Of a stretch of DNA of 64,000 nt, positions 41,755-54,028 are shown in pieces. The position numbers and the translations under genes were made by a program. Position 1 is the stretch's first letter; each line of letters starts with the position of its first letter. The notes under the pieces are model-generated. The model was not told the origin of the DNA. It made no database searches and saw only the letters and a program-made list of their open reading frames with translations. The DNA is from Xylogone sp. PMI_703. Lineage: Eukaryota; Ascomycota; Leotiomycetes. Location of the stretch: assembly GCA_021399445.1 (NCBI GenBank), contig JAJTUQ010000001.1, forward strand, positions 992,001-1,056,000. The letters are read 5' to 3'.

Positions 41755-43426
41755 ATGATGGATTCGAAAGCTGCGGATACCCTGGCCGCCCCTGAGGCGA
41801 TGCATAAGGAGTTCAGTTCCAATGATATCGATAGCTTGCATATGAGCAAGGCCGAGGTCGAGGGCTTACAGCTCTCTGGAGATGTGCAGGAGGAGAGCAT
41901 CAAGTTAGACCAACATGGAATGCCTTTGGTTCCTCAGCCGACAGACGACCCTTTGGATCCCCTGAATTGGCCCTCATGGCTTAAATTCACGACACTGATT
42001 CAGGTATCCCTAATAGCGTGTTTCGGATTGCTCGGTGCAGCTCTAATCGTACGAGAAGACTACCTGTTTATGAGTCTACTACCTGCTAATATATATTCCT
42101 AGACTCCTGCATTCGTTCCACTATCCAAATTCTTGCATAAGTCCCTTGTCGGCACAGCATATGTCACCAGTGTCTTCATCCTCTTCACGGGGGCCTCACC
42201 CATCCTGCTAAATCCAGTGGCCAATGTATACGGACGCAGGCCTGTGTATGTCTTTTGCACTTTGCTCTCAGTGGCAACTGCTGCAGGCTCAGGTGCTAGC
42301 AAGAATTATGCAAGTCTCCTTACGCTGCGAGCTCTGAATGGAGTTGGAGGAGGAGCTCCAGGAGGCCTGGGGTCTGCTACTGTCTGTGACCTTTACTTCC
42401 AGCATGAGAGAGGTCTTTATATGGGGATATTCACCGTTTTCTTAACAAATGGTGGCCATCTTGCTCCCATCATTGGCGGCTTCGTTGAAAAGAACCTTTC
42501 TTGGCATTGGTGCTTCTATCTTCCCGCAATCCTGACCGGTGGCCTATTCCTTACATTAGTCTTTTGCCTTCCTGAGACCTTATACTATCGTTCACGGGAG
42601 GCTGTCAACTGTCCTCGAAGGACTTGGAGGCAGAACTTTTTGATTCAAGGAAAGGTTCACCCAACCAGGAAATTGCGTGCGGTGGACTTCATCCGACCTT
42701 TCCAAATGCTCGTATATCCCAGTGTCATCATTCCAGCATTATACTACGCTGTGAGCTTTGCATTCGGAAGTATCCTATTCATCATCTCCTCTGCGAATTT
42801 ATTCAGAGAGGTATACGAGTTTGAACCATATCAGACAGGCCTTTTACTTGGCATTCCTCTGACGGTAGGCACTGCACTAGGTGAACTGGTATCAGGTGGT
42901 TTCTCCGATTGGGTTGTGTACAGGTATGCTAAAGCTAGAGGAGGACACACAATCGCGGAAGATCGATTAATGGCAATCTGGCCAGCCTTAATCATTCTAC
43001 CTGCTGGGATAATAATTGAAGGTGTCTGTATCGAGAAGGAAACGCACTGGATTGGACCCGGTCTTGGCATTGGTATTGCCAGTTTCGGACTCCAGATTGC
43101 AACTACCGTCATCTATGCTTATACTGCTGATGTGAGTTTTCTATCCAGTTATGACCTACAACAAGTTATAATTACCTAATATCCTTTAGTGCTATAAACC
43201 ACAATCTGCAGAGATTGGAGCAGTGCTCAATGCAGGACGCAATTTCATGTCTTTCCCGGTAGCGTTTTATGCCGTACCTCTGGGAGAGCGGATTGGCTTT
43301 CAATGGGCATGGGTTTTATTTGCTCTCCTCAATGTATTATTCTTCTCACCAATGATTTTGTTGATGTTTAAAGGAGAGAAATGGAGACGATCCTTCAAAG
43401 TTGTCAATTTCCACAACGACTTGTAA
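41755..43426 (+). CDS. MFS transporter of the salicylate group
   Basis: Membrane carrier, probably for uptake or efflux of the aromatic substrate. Exons 41755-42048, 42103-43131 and 43190-43426 join in frame to 519 residues; ATG 41755 is taken because the longer frame opens with TTG. A hydrophilic N-terminus ends in DDPLDPLNWPSWLKF, common in fungal DHA1 carriers. NVYGRRPVYVFCTLLS is the helix 2-3 loop and LNGVGGGAPGGLGSATVCDLYF lies in helix 4-5. The last half has GLLLGIPLTVGTALGELVSGGFSD and NAGRNFMSFPVAFYAVPLGE. Twelve helices are expected. It shares a promoter region with the hydroxylase. Confidence 0.88.
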
Positions 43427-43949
43427 GCGCATATTGGTTAACTCAGATAATCCAATCAATAGATCTACTGAGATATATGAAATCATCGACTCATAAAATA
43501 TCTGATCTATAAGTAAAGAAATGAAGGAATTCAATCTTATCACTTGAGGCAATTTTCGGTTTATGCCTAAGGTATCAAATGTTAACAATTATCGAAATGA
43601 AGTCAAGCATAAATTGGAGAATAAACCCGTATTGACATGATTCAAATAATAAAAATGCTTATTGACACTGTTAAAAACAGTGGTTGGTGTTATAATATTA
43701 GCAAGCTTCTTTTCGTCAAGTTAAAACTGGTTGAATATCTGATTGTTTTTTGCTCCACTTGTTAAGGTACACGTAGCTCCCCGTCTTCCGATGTAGCTTG
43801 GTCACCACCCTAGCGTGGTCAGGGTAAAGAGCTCTTATAACCCACTCTCCAAGATTCATTCGACAGTGAATTGTAGATGTAAATCGTCCTCATTATTTGA
43901 GTTCTGGATTAATTTATTCTTTATTCCATACCAGCAGCCGTTTGAAACT
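43427..43949. promoter_or_regulatory. Promoter of the decarboxylase gene
   Basis: 523 bp. One copy of the shared element, CTCCCCGTCTTCCGAT, lies at 43777-43792, starting 173 bp before the ATG. A CTTATAACC box near 43835 could be the TATA element. Confidence 0.6.
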
Positions 43950-45135
43950 ATGCTCGGTAAGATTGCTCTCGAAGAATGCTGGACGATTCCAGAGGAGCTC
44001 AAGCGGAATAATCCCGCCAAGTTCGTTCCTGCGGGTACAGGAGATGTTCTCACAAACAATTTGCTCGATGTCCACGGACAACGATTGCAGCAGATGGATG
44101 AGAACGGGGTAGAACTGATGGTGCTCTCTTTCAATGCTGCCGGTGTTCAAGGAATTGCCAAACAAGCTGAGGCTGAAGCTCAGGCTACTCTAGCGAATGA
44201 CAGACTGGAAACAGAGGTGCTAAAGAACCCAACGAGGTTTGCAGCTTTCGCCGCTCTGAGTATGCATGATCCACAACAGGCAGCTAATGAGTTGACACGT
44301 TGTTGGACTCAGAAGAAGGGCTTCGTTGGTGTTCTACTAAATGATTTTCAGAGTAGCGGTCTAGATGGAAACACAATGCTATTCTATGACCACCCCCGAT
44401 ACGATGTCTTCTGGAAAGCTGCCAACGATCTTGGTGCGCCAGTATATCTCCACCCCAGACTACCTACACCTCTTATACACGAGCAGATGTGGAAAGATCG
44501 ACCGTGGCTCAACTTCTCTGCATTGGGTTACGCAGACCGATTGAACATGCACGTCCTGGGGATAATCACTGCTGGTGTATTGGACCGTTTCCCTCAATTG
44601 AAGCTTATTATTGGCCATATGGGAGAGCATATGTATATTTCTCTCAATCATAATCGTTGTGTAACAAGGCAGCTAATCTATTATCCCCAGTCCATTTGAT
44701 ATGTATCGCATCGATCATAAACTCGATCGGGCCCGGTTCCCAGACATGCCAATGCGAAAGGATAAGCTTGTGCGAGATTATTTCGGTGAACAAGTCTTCA
44801 TTACAACAAGCGGTCACTTCTCTACCCCAGCACTGCTCTGCGCTATGACGGAGCTAGGGGCACAATCAGTCATGTTTTCTATTGACTATCCATTTGAAAG
44901 CATACCCAATGGATGTGTATGGTTTGATGAGCATGTTCCGATCAACCAACACGATTTAGTCAATATTGGACGAAATAATGCTCTCAAGGTCCTTCCCCGG
45001 CTGACTGAAGCCCCACACAGTCTTGTTACCAAGACACCAAATGAGTGTTTGGTTGGTGGGTTGCGAAATGGTAACCCGACTTACGGCATGTATAATGAAC
45101 ACTGGAGTAAACGGATGACTAAAGAGTATAAATAA
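43950..45135 (+). CDS. 2,3-dihydroxybenzoate decarboxylase-like amidohydrolase
   Basis: Metal-dependent non-oxidative decarboxylase of the amidohydrolase superfamily, expected to give catechol from 2,3-dihydroxybenzoate. Exons 43950-44632 and 44691-45135 join in frame to 375 residues. Motifs are IALEECWTIPEE (metal-binding Glu at the N-terminus, replacing HxH), YLHPRLPTP (His), IIGHMGEHIPFDMYRIDHKL across the intron, and SIDYPFESIPNGCVWFDEH with the catalytic Asp. The order is that of fungal 2,3-DHBD and gamma-resorcylate decarboxylases. With the hydroxylase it gives two routes to catechol. Its promoter carries one shared CCG-N4-CCG element. Confidence 0.88.
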
Positions 45136-45677
45136 TCCAGCTTAGTGGTTGTCATAGTTAGAGCCATATTTGACATAGGAAACTCAGATTTGCTCTTTAT
45201 TGATAAAGATGAAAATAGCTCTCACTGCGCTCTTCTTATGTTTGCGACAAGAAATGTAAACCGCCGTCCAACTTCAAGTATGTGTACGATTTAACACGAT
45301 CATATTTCGTGAATACTATACTATTCGATTTATTAGCCCTTATCCATTGATCTCATTCAATTCGCATAATGTAGCTTTGGCCAGATTGGTGAGTGCATGA
45401 AGCTGGCTCACTAATAGGAGGGGCTAGCAGTATTGCATAAGTAAGCCAATCGGCTACAACTAGCTGTACCCCGCAATTCCTAGCATATAAGGGCTTCCCT
45501 TAACTCCCCGTCTTCCAGTATCTCCTATCTGTCTCTCCTTTGGATCACTGCTCTGGTGTTCAGTATCCACACTCTCATCAATTGACAGATCCACTCTACC
45601 CGTGCAGCCTCACAGCCCACAAGTTCCGTGGTAGCGCAAAATAAGCTTCCGGTCCAATCGTTTGACCATTCTCGACC
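45136..45677. promoter_or_regulatory. Promoter of the salicylate-group regulator
   Basis: 542 bp. One copy of the element, CTCCCCGTCTTCCAGT, at 45504-45519 starts 174 bp before the ATG; its second CCG has become CCA. This may reflect autoregulation. Confidence 0.5.
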
Positions 45678-47960
45678 ATGGATCCTGCAGATCCGCCTCC
45701 AGAGGCTCGGGTTCGTAAGAGACGTAGAGTTGGGGTTGCCTGCTCTAATTGCCGTATACGTAAGACTAAATGTGATGCTGGGAAGCCTACTTGTTCGACG
45801 TGTCTGTCATCTAAAGAAGTCTGTCGATACACTTCTGTAGGAGTCCCTAAAGGCACCAACGTTTTGATAAACCAAGAGTGCGTTAGGTCTGATGTTGAGA
45901 TATTCTTTCAATTTATGCCCCTGCTTTTTTTACAGCTTTAGTCCACATTAGGAAATAGGCTAATAACTATTCGATAAAGGTACCTACAGTCTTTAGAAAG
46001 AAGAATTCAGTCTATTGAAGACATGACACCCCGAGATCACACACCAAAGCATACTTCTATTACTCCAATCCAAACGCCACCTAGTGCTTCTCAGCATGGC
46101 GGAGCAACGCATATTAGAGCAACTTCTTCGGATATTAGCCAGTATGCTATTCCGCCCACTCTACCCGCAGCTCCTCCCGTAGCTCCTGACGAGCATGAAC
46201 AGTCGCGGACAGATTTTGTGGCTACAGACCCGGATATTTTTGTCGGTGGTAGCTCAGGTGTCTCTTTCACTCAGCTGATTCTGAATGCCATGAACGGTGG
46301 TAAATCGGGCAAAGTCCAAACAGAACCATTTTCAATGCCTCGACGTTCTGAATCGGGAACGGAAGACCAAAATCTTTTCAACTTACCCTCGGATAGTGCA
46401 GACCTCCTACAATATTTCTTTAGACATCATTTCCCATTAACTCCAATTTTTCACGAGCCATCAATTCGGAAAACCTTTGAAGCAGTTCTACAATCTGATA
46501 TGTCAGCTCGACATCAGCATATATACACCTTAGCACTTATGAATATGATATTTGCTTTTACCATATCACACCGCCAACCGTCTATATCTGCCGTGCGGCG
46601 TTATGCTAGAAGGCATTATGAGATAGCAATTGCTCTAATCCAGCCTCGACTGCTTCTGGATTGGGATATTGAAAAGGTTCAGATCCTCCTCCTCGGCTCC
46701 CGCTATCTTCAGACTTCAAATTCACCCGATGAGTGTTGGAATGTGCTTGGACTAGCCATACGTATAGCATACGGCCTCGAGCTACATCGGAACCCAGGTG
46801 ATGAATTTGATTATATAACCAAAGAAGTTCGAAAACGCGTCTGGTGCAATCTGTTTATATTCGACAAACTCCTTAGCATGATTTATGGTCGGCCATCTGC
46901 GACATTAGCCACCGATTCTAATCTTCTTCCAGAAGACCTCGACGATGATTGCATTGAGAAACACCGAATCCTATATCCGTCTCCAAAAAGACCTTCTTTC
47001 ATGTCATTCTGCATTCAAGTAGCAAAACTTTACCAGCTCTTAGAATCGGCATGCCGTCTCTCTGATTCGGGAAATATGAAACGTGGTAATCTCGCTTTTG
47101 CAATGGCATCCCTTGACGAAGAATACGAGGAGTGGCATCAAAATTTACCACCTCATTTGAAAAAGATTAAACCTTATGTTGATGACCCGAAAGAGCAAGC
47201 TCTTATCCTCGCATTAAGAGCAAACATGGTTCGAATTTTGATTCACCGACAATCTCTTGCTTTCCCACTGCACAAGCTTTCAGGAAACAACAGTCAAGAG
47301 CAGAAATCCGCCGCACTTGGAGGTATGAAAGGAAATATGTTCCAATTTAGTCGGAATATTTGTGTTTCTAGCGCAATGGAAATAATTAAGCTGGTAGGAA
47401 TGCGTTACTTGAGGAATGCAGACGCTGTGGGTCCAAGCTGGTTTAACCTATATTATTGTAAGTTCTATTGCTTTACCTTAGACACTTTACTCTATGGTTC
47501 TAAAACATGATTCCTAGTATTCAATGCAATTCTGGTGGTCATATCTCACGTTATTGACCCCGCATATCGAGATGACAAGGAGGCACTTCGACAACTTGAC
47601 TTTGCCATGTCCATGATAAAGAGAATGTCCGCGAACCACGATAGTGCCCAAAGAGCCTATCTATTCCTGCAGCAACTTCTTGGTTATATGGAGAAGCTTC
47701 TCAATCGTGGGGGAGCTCGGCATAGTCATGGTGGACCTGTGGAAACATCGGCATCACAATCAATTTACCCTCATCATCCTGGCCCAGGGGAGAGCCACCA
47801 GGCATCTTCCAGCACGGCAGCGGAATTTGATTTGTATGCCTTACTCGACATGACCCAGAACCTCACCGACAATCTAGGCATGGATCTTTCTAATTCCGGT
47901 GGTGAAGTCTGGCCGTGGAGTGAAATACCTCAGTCAATGACTCCAGAAACATTTTATTAG
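45678..47960 (+). CDS. Zn2Cys6 transcription factor of the salicylate group
   Basis: Nuclear regulator. Exons 45678-45886, 45980-47457 and 47518-47960 join in frame to 709 residues. The N-terminus has a basic run VRKRRRVGVA and a complete zinc cluster CSNCRIRKTKC, CSTC, LSSKEVC. A short coiled linker follows across the first intron (YLQSLERRIQSIEDM), as in Gal4-type dimerising regulators. The fungal_trans domain covers about residues 210-560 (LQYFFRHHFPLTPIFHEPS; KRVWCNLFIFDKLLSMIYGR). Its own promoter has a near copy of the element found before the three structural genes, so it is the best candidate to bind it. Confidence 0.9.
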
Positions 47961-49337
47961 TCAATGGTTAATAGACGGCGCAGATCGAGCCTGGCCTTCG
48001 GAATCTTATCACGCATGCTGAGGCAAATTTGAGACGTCTGAAGTGGAAAGAGCTTATCAAAGCATCGAGCGTAGTCACCTGCCGTCACTCTTCATTTGGC
48101 AACACGCCTGACTTTCGGTCCTTAGTATTATTGCACTTTCAGGCAGCAATAGCAACTAAGTAGGAGCCATTTATATTACATTGCCTGGATATTTTCTGAA
48201 AGCGAAGCCTCAGTGGAAGTTTGCACTAGAACCGAGTCTCGGAGATACCTCGTCGTTCTTGGCATTCTTATTCATGGATTCGATGGCCGGTTAAGTCACC
48301 GGGATACAATATCACAAGGCAACGCTATTCGTGGAATGAACTGCTCAGTAAAATCCTATTCCTAGTAAATCGAGAAGAGCTCCTACCAAAGTTAGAGTAA
48401 CCAATCTTATTCGCAGGTTAATTCATACGATACTAAATAGTGTATACCTGCAGTAATAGGTATTTTCAGAAGTAAAGTACAATGGGCCAAGAAAGAGAAC
48501 TTGGAGAGTATCAAATGCATGGGAGATATCTTCCAAATGTAGTGATCCAGAATTTTAGCATTCATTCCCAAGATGTTTCCGACGTCATATTATTTCGAGC
48601 TCGCCGTACTGGTATCAACAAGCTAGTTCCCTTCCGTGAAATTGTCCTCAATTGCCGGATGTAGCTTTCTAAGAAGCATAGCATGCAACCAAATATGACT
48701 CGACAGTAGAGTGATGGTAGAGTTCGCCGCCAATTGCTATCACATTTTGTGATATTTGCTCTCTTTCCGCTGTATGTATATCTGATCGAGATGTGTTGCA
48801 GACAATGGGAGGTAAGAATCGCCGAAATGAAACATTTATAGCAAGAGTGGATTGCGGAGGAGAAAATATCGCGGAGACTGTCGTGTGGTCAAAATCTCCG
48901 AGAGGTCCTTCCTTAGCCATTCTGAATTTGGAAGTAGCCGCCTCAGTCTCCAGCAAATTTCCTGTTTCGGCCCCGGCCGGCAGGTGTAGCCTCGACAGAG
49001 AGGGAAATTTTTCGCCGAGAATTTCTTGATATGAATCCAGAACTACGAAAGTCTATGTTTCCAATATTGTTCTTGGCACAGCGGGGGTAGAACAGGTATT
49101 ATCAAGGCATTTACGAATGATTCTCATATCAACGGTTTTGGTGGTTTATGGCGGAGTCGTCATTCGTAAGAAGTTAAACAATATGCCATAGTTCTTACCT
49201 CGACAAGTATATAATGGCGGAGCCTACGATATTAGAGCCTAGATCACTCACTCTGCTTCCTTCAGTGCTTGACCACTAGATTCTATATTTACATCTAAAG
49301 ACAACAACTCCTGGGCTCGAATTTATGAAATTCAAGC
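47961..49337. other. Intergenic, 1.4 kb
   Basis: Separates the salicylate and inositol groups. Small frames at 48482 and 48793 have no domain or signal peptide. No repeat or RNA gene was recognised. Confidence 0.45.
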
Positions 49338-50321
49338 ATGGCACCATCGGCGGCAATAGCTCCTCATGCCGACCGTGATGGCTTAGCCCTCGAGAGTCTC
49401 TCAGACAATATCGATACAGTCAATGTTCTTAAATCACAGATGAAAGAGAAAGGAATGCTGGAGCAATCCGAGTTTGATGCCGAGAAGGATAAGGCACAGT
49501 TCCGTCAATACGAACAAGCCTGCGACCGTGTCAAGAACTTCTATCGAGAGCAACATGAGAAGCAAACAGTCGCATTCAATCTGAAAGCTCGCAATGATTT
49601 TAAATCAAAATACCGAGGAGAAATGACCATCTGGGAAGCCATGGAGAAACTCGACACTTTAATTGATGAATCTGATCCCGACACCCAGCTCTCTCAAATT
49701 AATCACCTCCTTCAATCGGCCGAAGCCCTTCGACGAGATGGGAAACCTCGCTGGATGCAACTCACAGGCTTGATTCACGACTTGGGTAAACTTCTATACT
49801 TCTATAACGCACAAGGCCAGTGGGACGTGGTTGGAGACACGTTTCCCGTTGGGTGCGCCTTCAGCGATAAGATCATCTATCCTGATACCTTTACGAACAA
49901 CCCAGACTACGGCCATGATATCTATGGTACCAAGTACGGAATTTATAGCCCAGGATGTGGCATGGACAACATCATGCTATCTTGGGGACACGATGAATAC
50001 CTGTACCATATCGTTAAAGATCAATCCACCCTGCCACCTGAGGCCCTTGCAATCATTAGATACCACTCGTTTTATCCGTGGCACAGCGGAGGTGCATATA
50101 CTGAGTTTATGAACGAACACGATCAAAAGATGCTCGCCGCTGTCAAGGCATTCAACCCATATGATTTATACAGTAAAAGCGATGATGTTCCAAGCGTCGA
50201 AGAACTAAAGGTGAGATAACAACCTCTTCTTTTTATGCATACTACTGCTAACATAACTCGCTAGCCATACTACATGGAGCTCATTGATGAATATTTCCCA
50301 CAAAAGGTCATTCGATTCTAG
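49338..50321 (+). CDS. myo-Inositol oxygenase
   Basis: Cytosolic di-iron enzyme that cleaves myo-inositol with O2 to D-glucuronate. Exons 49338-50210 and 50265-50321 join in frame to 309 residues; the small second exon supplies the conserved C-terminal PYYMELIDEYFP. Visible family motifs are YRGEMTIWEAMEKL, LTGLIHDLGKLL (His-Asp iron ligands), QWDVVGDTFPVGCAF, YSPGCGMDNIMLSWGHDEYL (His ligand), and IIRYHSFYPWHSGGAYTEFM (His and Lys-region residues). All expected ligands are present, so the enzyme is probably active. A transporter and a dehydrogenase for inositol lie 6-11 kb downstream. Confidence 0.96.
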
Positions 50322-53149
50322 GGTTTATCCAAAGCCTAATGGCACATAATATGAAATGGTTATGTTGAAATGAGCTTATCTGTATGGTACCTGCGATGAC
50401 ATATTTAGTTTGTATATTTATACATTAAAAAGAATTTATAGAATCATATGAATAGCCCACACTATGCACCACAATAGATGCCCATTCTCTAAGATCAGGT
50501 ATTATATTTACAGTTTCTAATAAGTGTAGTATTATCTCCGCATAGTAATTAAGTAGTACATACATCAGTTGGATCTTATTACAAGCCAAGCTAAAATAAG
50601 TACTTCCTTGTTAACTAGCTCCGGTAGCTTATCACATTCCTCCCATGACTCGTACACAATTTTGTAGCTTCTGCACAGGAAGAGTTCGATATTGCCATTT
50701 ATCGAAAGAGAAAACAGAATAGAGGAAGTAATAACAGATATCAGTATAAGTATCACGAAATAATATAAATAATACTTGGTCCGCGCGCTGTTTTGAGAGA
50801 GTATATCGGAGTAGCTAATGTATCCTGTGTGTGACGCCAGTTTAACCAGGCTGACAATAGGCCCAACTACTTATACATGCTTTGCTTCGCCTCACCAACA
50901 TTACAGTACAGCAAATTCCAAGGGGTTGTACTATAGTATTCAGAACTGTAGGCTACCATATGAACTTTGATATAACATAGTGGAGCAGGTGTATGGTCGA
51001 TTGTAACACTTCGTTAATAATCTATATATCGTATGATTACGAGTGGTCCCACATGAACCACCTACATTGGACAAAAATCCACTTGTTTTCACTAGTAAAA
51101 ATGTAAGACCCTCGAGCAACTCACTCAAATCACCTAGATGCGCTGTATACCGTAAGTACGTATAGTTCCCAATATTTCGCTCTCGGTTAAAATATATAAC
51201 AACCACTTGAGTTAATATTCAATGTATTTTCGTATATTTCTGATACCAATCTCTTTAACTCCATGAATTGGAATCATTTAAAACTCGATTGAAATTTTTA
51301 TAATGGCGGCGTTGCTAGTGCGGGTGACACCGGCGAGCTGGATTTTGTTTCGACGGAAGTTGATTTAGGTGAGACCTTAAGTAAGCTGGCCCTAATCGAG
51401 TAAGAGCCTGTTCACCATTTTCCTAGCGTAAACACTGGACATTTGTGGGCAGAGTTGTACCTGATACATAGGCAATAGACAGAGTGCAGTATCGACCATG
51501 CATTAGATTAACTCTGGTATATGTATTCGAGTAACTACGGTACGTAATCAGCGACGTCAAACGCTTCATTTTCCAACTCGAGTATAATTGATCTGCCTGT
51601 TAGCAGCTTATAAGAACCAATCAAATCGCGGAAATATCCGAACTTTTAGCTAGCTTCTATTTAAATCAACTCGGTAAGGCTTGTGGGGCGCCTCCCGGAA
51701 GCCACCCGGCCCCAGTACGCACTTTGCTACGGTATCTGTGTTTGCGCAATATAGACCCGAATATGGCAAGGTTGTAGAGAATTGATCGAATCAATTATCC
51801 TGCAATTCACTGTGGACGCCGCACCACTATAGTGGATCACACGTTAACTCACAGCAGGATTTTATTGACTAGGCCTATTGAGGTTATACGTGCTTATTGT
51901 CCGTATGCGCAACCGCAACTGTCCTGAGGGGATTCGAGCTTAATTAATTCTTATTAGTAAAGAAAATTTAGTATGGATCTGGTAGTCTCTCATTACTATG
52001 CTGTAGTAGTCTGTCTCTGTACAACTTTGAGAGCAAATATGGCTCTGGTCGTGGCCCTGCACTACAAGCGCAACTCACCATCTCCTTTCGCCCCCTTCCC
52101 AACGGAGTAAAATGCTGTGATTTAACCACCGTTAGGTTTAGTTAGGTCGCGAATCTACTCTAAATAGCTTTTGTACATCCAAGGAAAGGGATAGCCATAT
52201 TCTATGGCACTCTTTTGGATCGTTAGAAGTGTCGAGGTAGAACACGGAGCAATGCAACCGTGTTAATAAGGTGCTCGTTTGCATACGAGTACCCATAATA
52301 ATATATCATGGCTGACACCCTAAACTAAAAAACAAGCTAATTAGTAGATATTATTTGCGAGTTGCTTACACTTCCCCGCTCACAATTGCTCCGAGGATTT
52401 GCCCGAAGCAGTCAGGGGCATGACATCGTAGTTAAAGTTGTTAAGTAAGTTATATAATGGCATATCTACTTATAATGTTACAGAAGGCAAGTGACTTGGC
52501 CGAATGTAAGCATTGCTAAGTTCTACAAGGTAGCATTGAGTTATTGTAATCCGATAACCAATTGTAACTTTGTATATTGTAAACAGCTCCTACTATGGGG
52601 ATTCAGTAAGCCGGCTCGATCGGTTCGCTTTAGTTGCATGGATTCCTAATACCAAGGAGATCTACTTATTTGTCGTATAAGGCATATAGGTTTACCAAAT
52701 ACATTAATCTACGCAATGTAACATGGATTTACTAGAAGGGTAAATGATACCCCACGCAACCGGTTAGAAGGTGGCAATTATCTGCGTTTACTAGCCATCT
52801 GTGAGACCTTTGACTGCGTCAATCATGGAATGCTGAGCAACTCATGACGACTCTTACAGGAGATCAGCTGTAAGCATGCTGCAAGTAAGATATAGTGTGG
52901 TTTCATGGAATGGATATCCAGTAGGCAGAATCAGGTATCACCGAGACGAGTAGAAACTAGATCTGTTGTAAGATATTTCTGAGTGTATATATATGCATAT
53001 GTAGCTCCTCTTCACGTATGCTCTATTTTCCATCAACATCAACATCGACTCTAAAAGAACTCGCCTGAATCTCCAAAAGTGAGTTGATACCTCAGTAGCT
53101 AAAGTGGGCTTACCTTAAACATACCATAGCCTACCTTTAACTAGTCATT
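50322..53149. other. Gene-poor 2.8 kb stretch
   Basis: No supported gene. AT-rich with scattered short frames lacking domains. The last 200 bp contain a TATATATATGCATATG run near 52986, which could serve the small secreted-protein gene. Confidence 0.45.
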
Positions 53150-53299
53150 ATGGATTTCAAGACCATCGTTACTTTCATCGCTCTTGCGGTAGCTGTTGCC
53201 GCTGCACCTCAGAGCTCGTGCTGTGCCAACTGTCTTGCAACCACACCCCAAGGCAGCTTCGAACAAGATGCCTGCTTGGCAGGCTGTGGTTCCTGTTAA
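53150..53299 (+). CDS. Small cysteine-rich secreted protein
   Basis: A 49-residue intronless frame. Residues 1-19 are a clear signal peptide (MDFKTIVTFIALAVAVAAA). The mature part of 30 residues or fewer has six Cys in the pattern CC-x2-C-x13-C-x3-C-x2-C and ends at the last Cys. Six cysteines in so short a chain suggest three disulfides, as in small fungal effectors or antimicrobial peptides; metal binding is another possibility. No family is recognised. The only support is the signal peptide, Cys spacing and clean stop, so expression needs to be shown. Confidence 0.6.
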   Translation: MDFKTIVTFIALAVAVAAAPQSSCCANCLATTPQGSFEQDACLAGCGSC

Positions 53300-54028
53300 T
53301 TTAATAGGCTACTTTCTCCTGAGTACGTGTCTATCAGACACTATAAGCATATATTGTGCTAATACTAATAGTTACTCCTTTACGATTCATGACAGTAGGC
53401 CATAATCAATCGAAAATAGCGAAGAAATAGCCGGAAAATGCGAAGTATCATGGATGTATTAGCGTTAATCAATGGACTTAGCTTAGCTTCAGAATACAAC
53501 CATGGCCGTTAACTCTTGTTCGAGTATCCCCATGTCTGTCTCGTTCATTTGCGTTTCTATCTCGATGCGGTTCGAAAATGAGATGTGACTGCTGATAGAG
53601 GTTAATAAGTCCACAAGCAGAAATGGTTCTTAGATTTGATCCTGTTTCATATAGATACGAATAACTACGTTTACGGAGTAGGTCTTTGTATAATTATAAT
53701 ATGTGTCCTATCATCACTGATCTTTGCTGGAGAATCATTAGCGTTATAGTGATGAACGTAGTTCGTACTTCGAGACAAGGTGCTCGCAGTATTTATATCG
53801 CAAGGCTTAAAGTGGTATACCAGTACCACAATATGGTTTGAAGCTCAGATAGTATCTGTTGAAGCGATATAGGAATATTGGATTAGTTGTAGTGCTTTCG
53901 CTATGGGAAATTAGCCAATGAAAGTGTACATATTTAGCGACAGGGTAATATAATTCAGGCTATCTCAAATCGCCGTCCATCACGGATTTCTTGTAAGCTT
54001 TTGTCTTCTCGCCATTGAAAGATTCCAA
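53300..54028. other. Intergenic spacer
   Basis: 729 bp with no supported feature. Confidence 0.4.
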
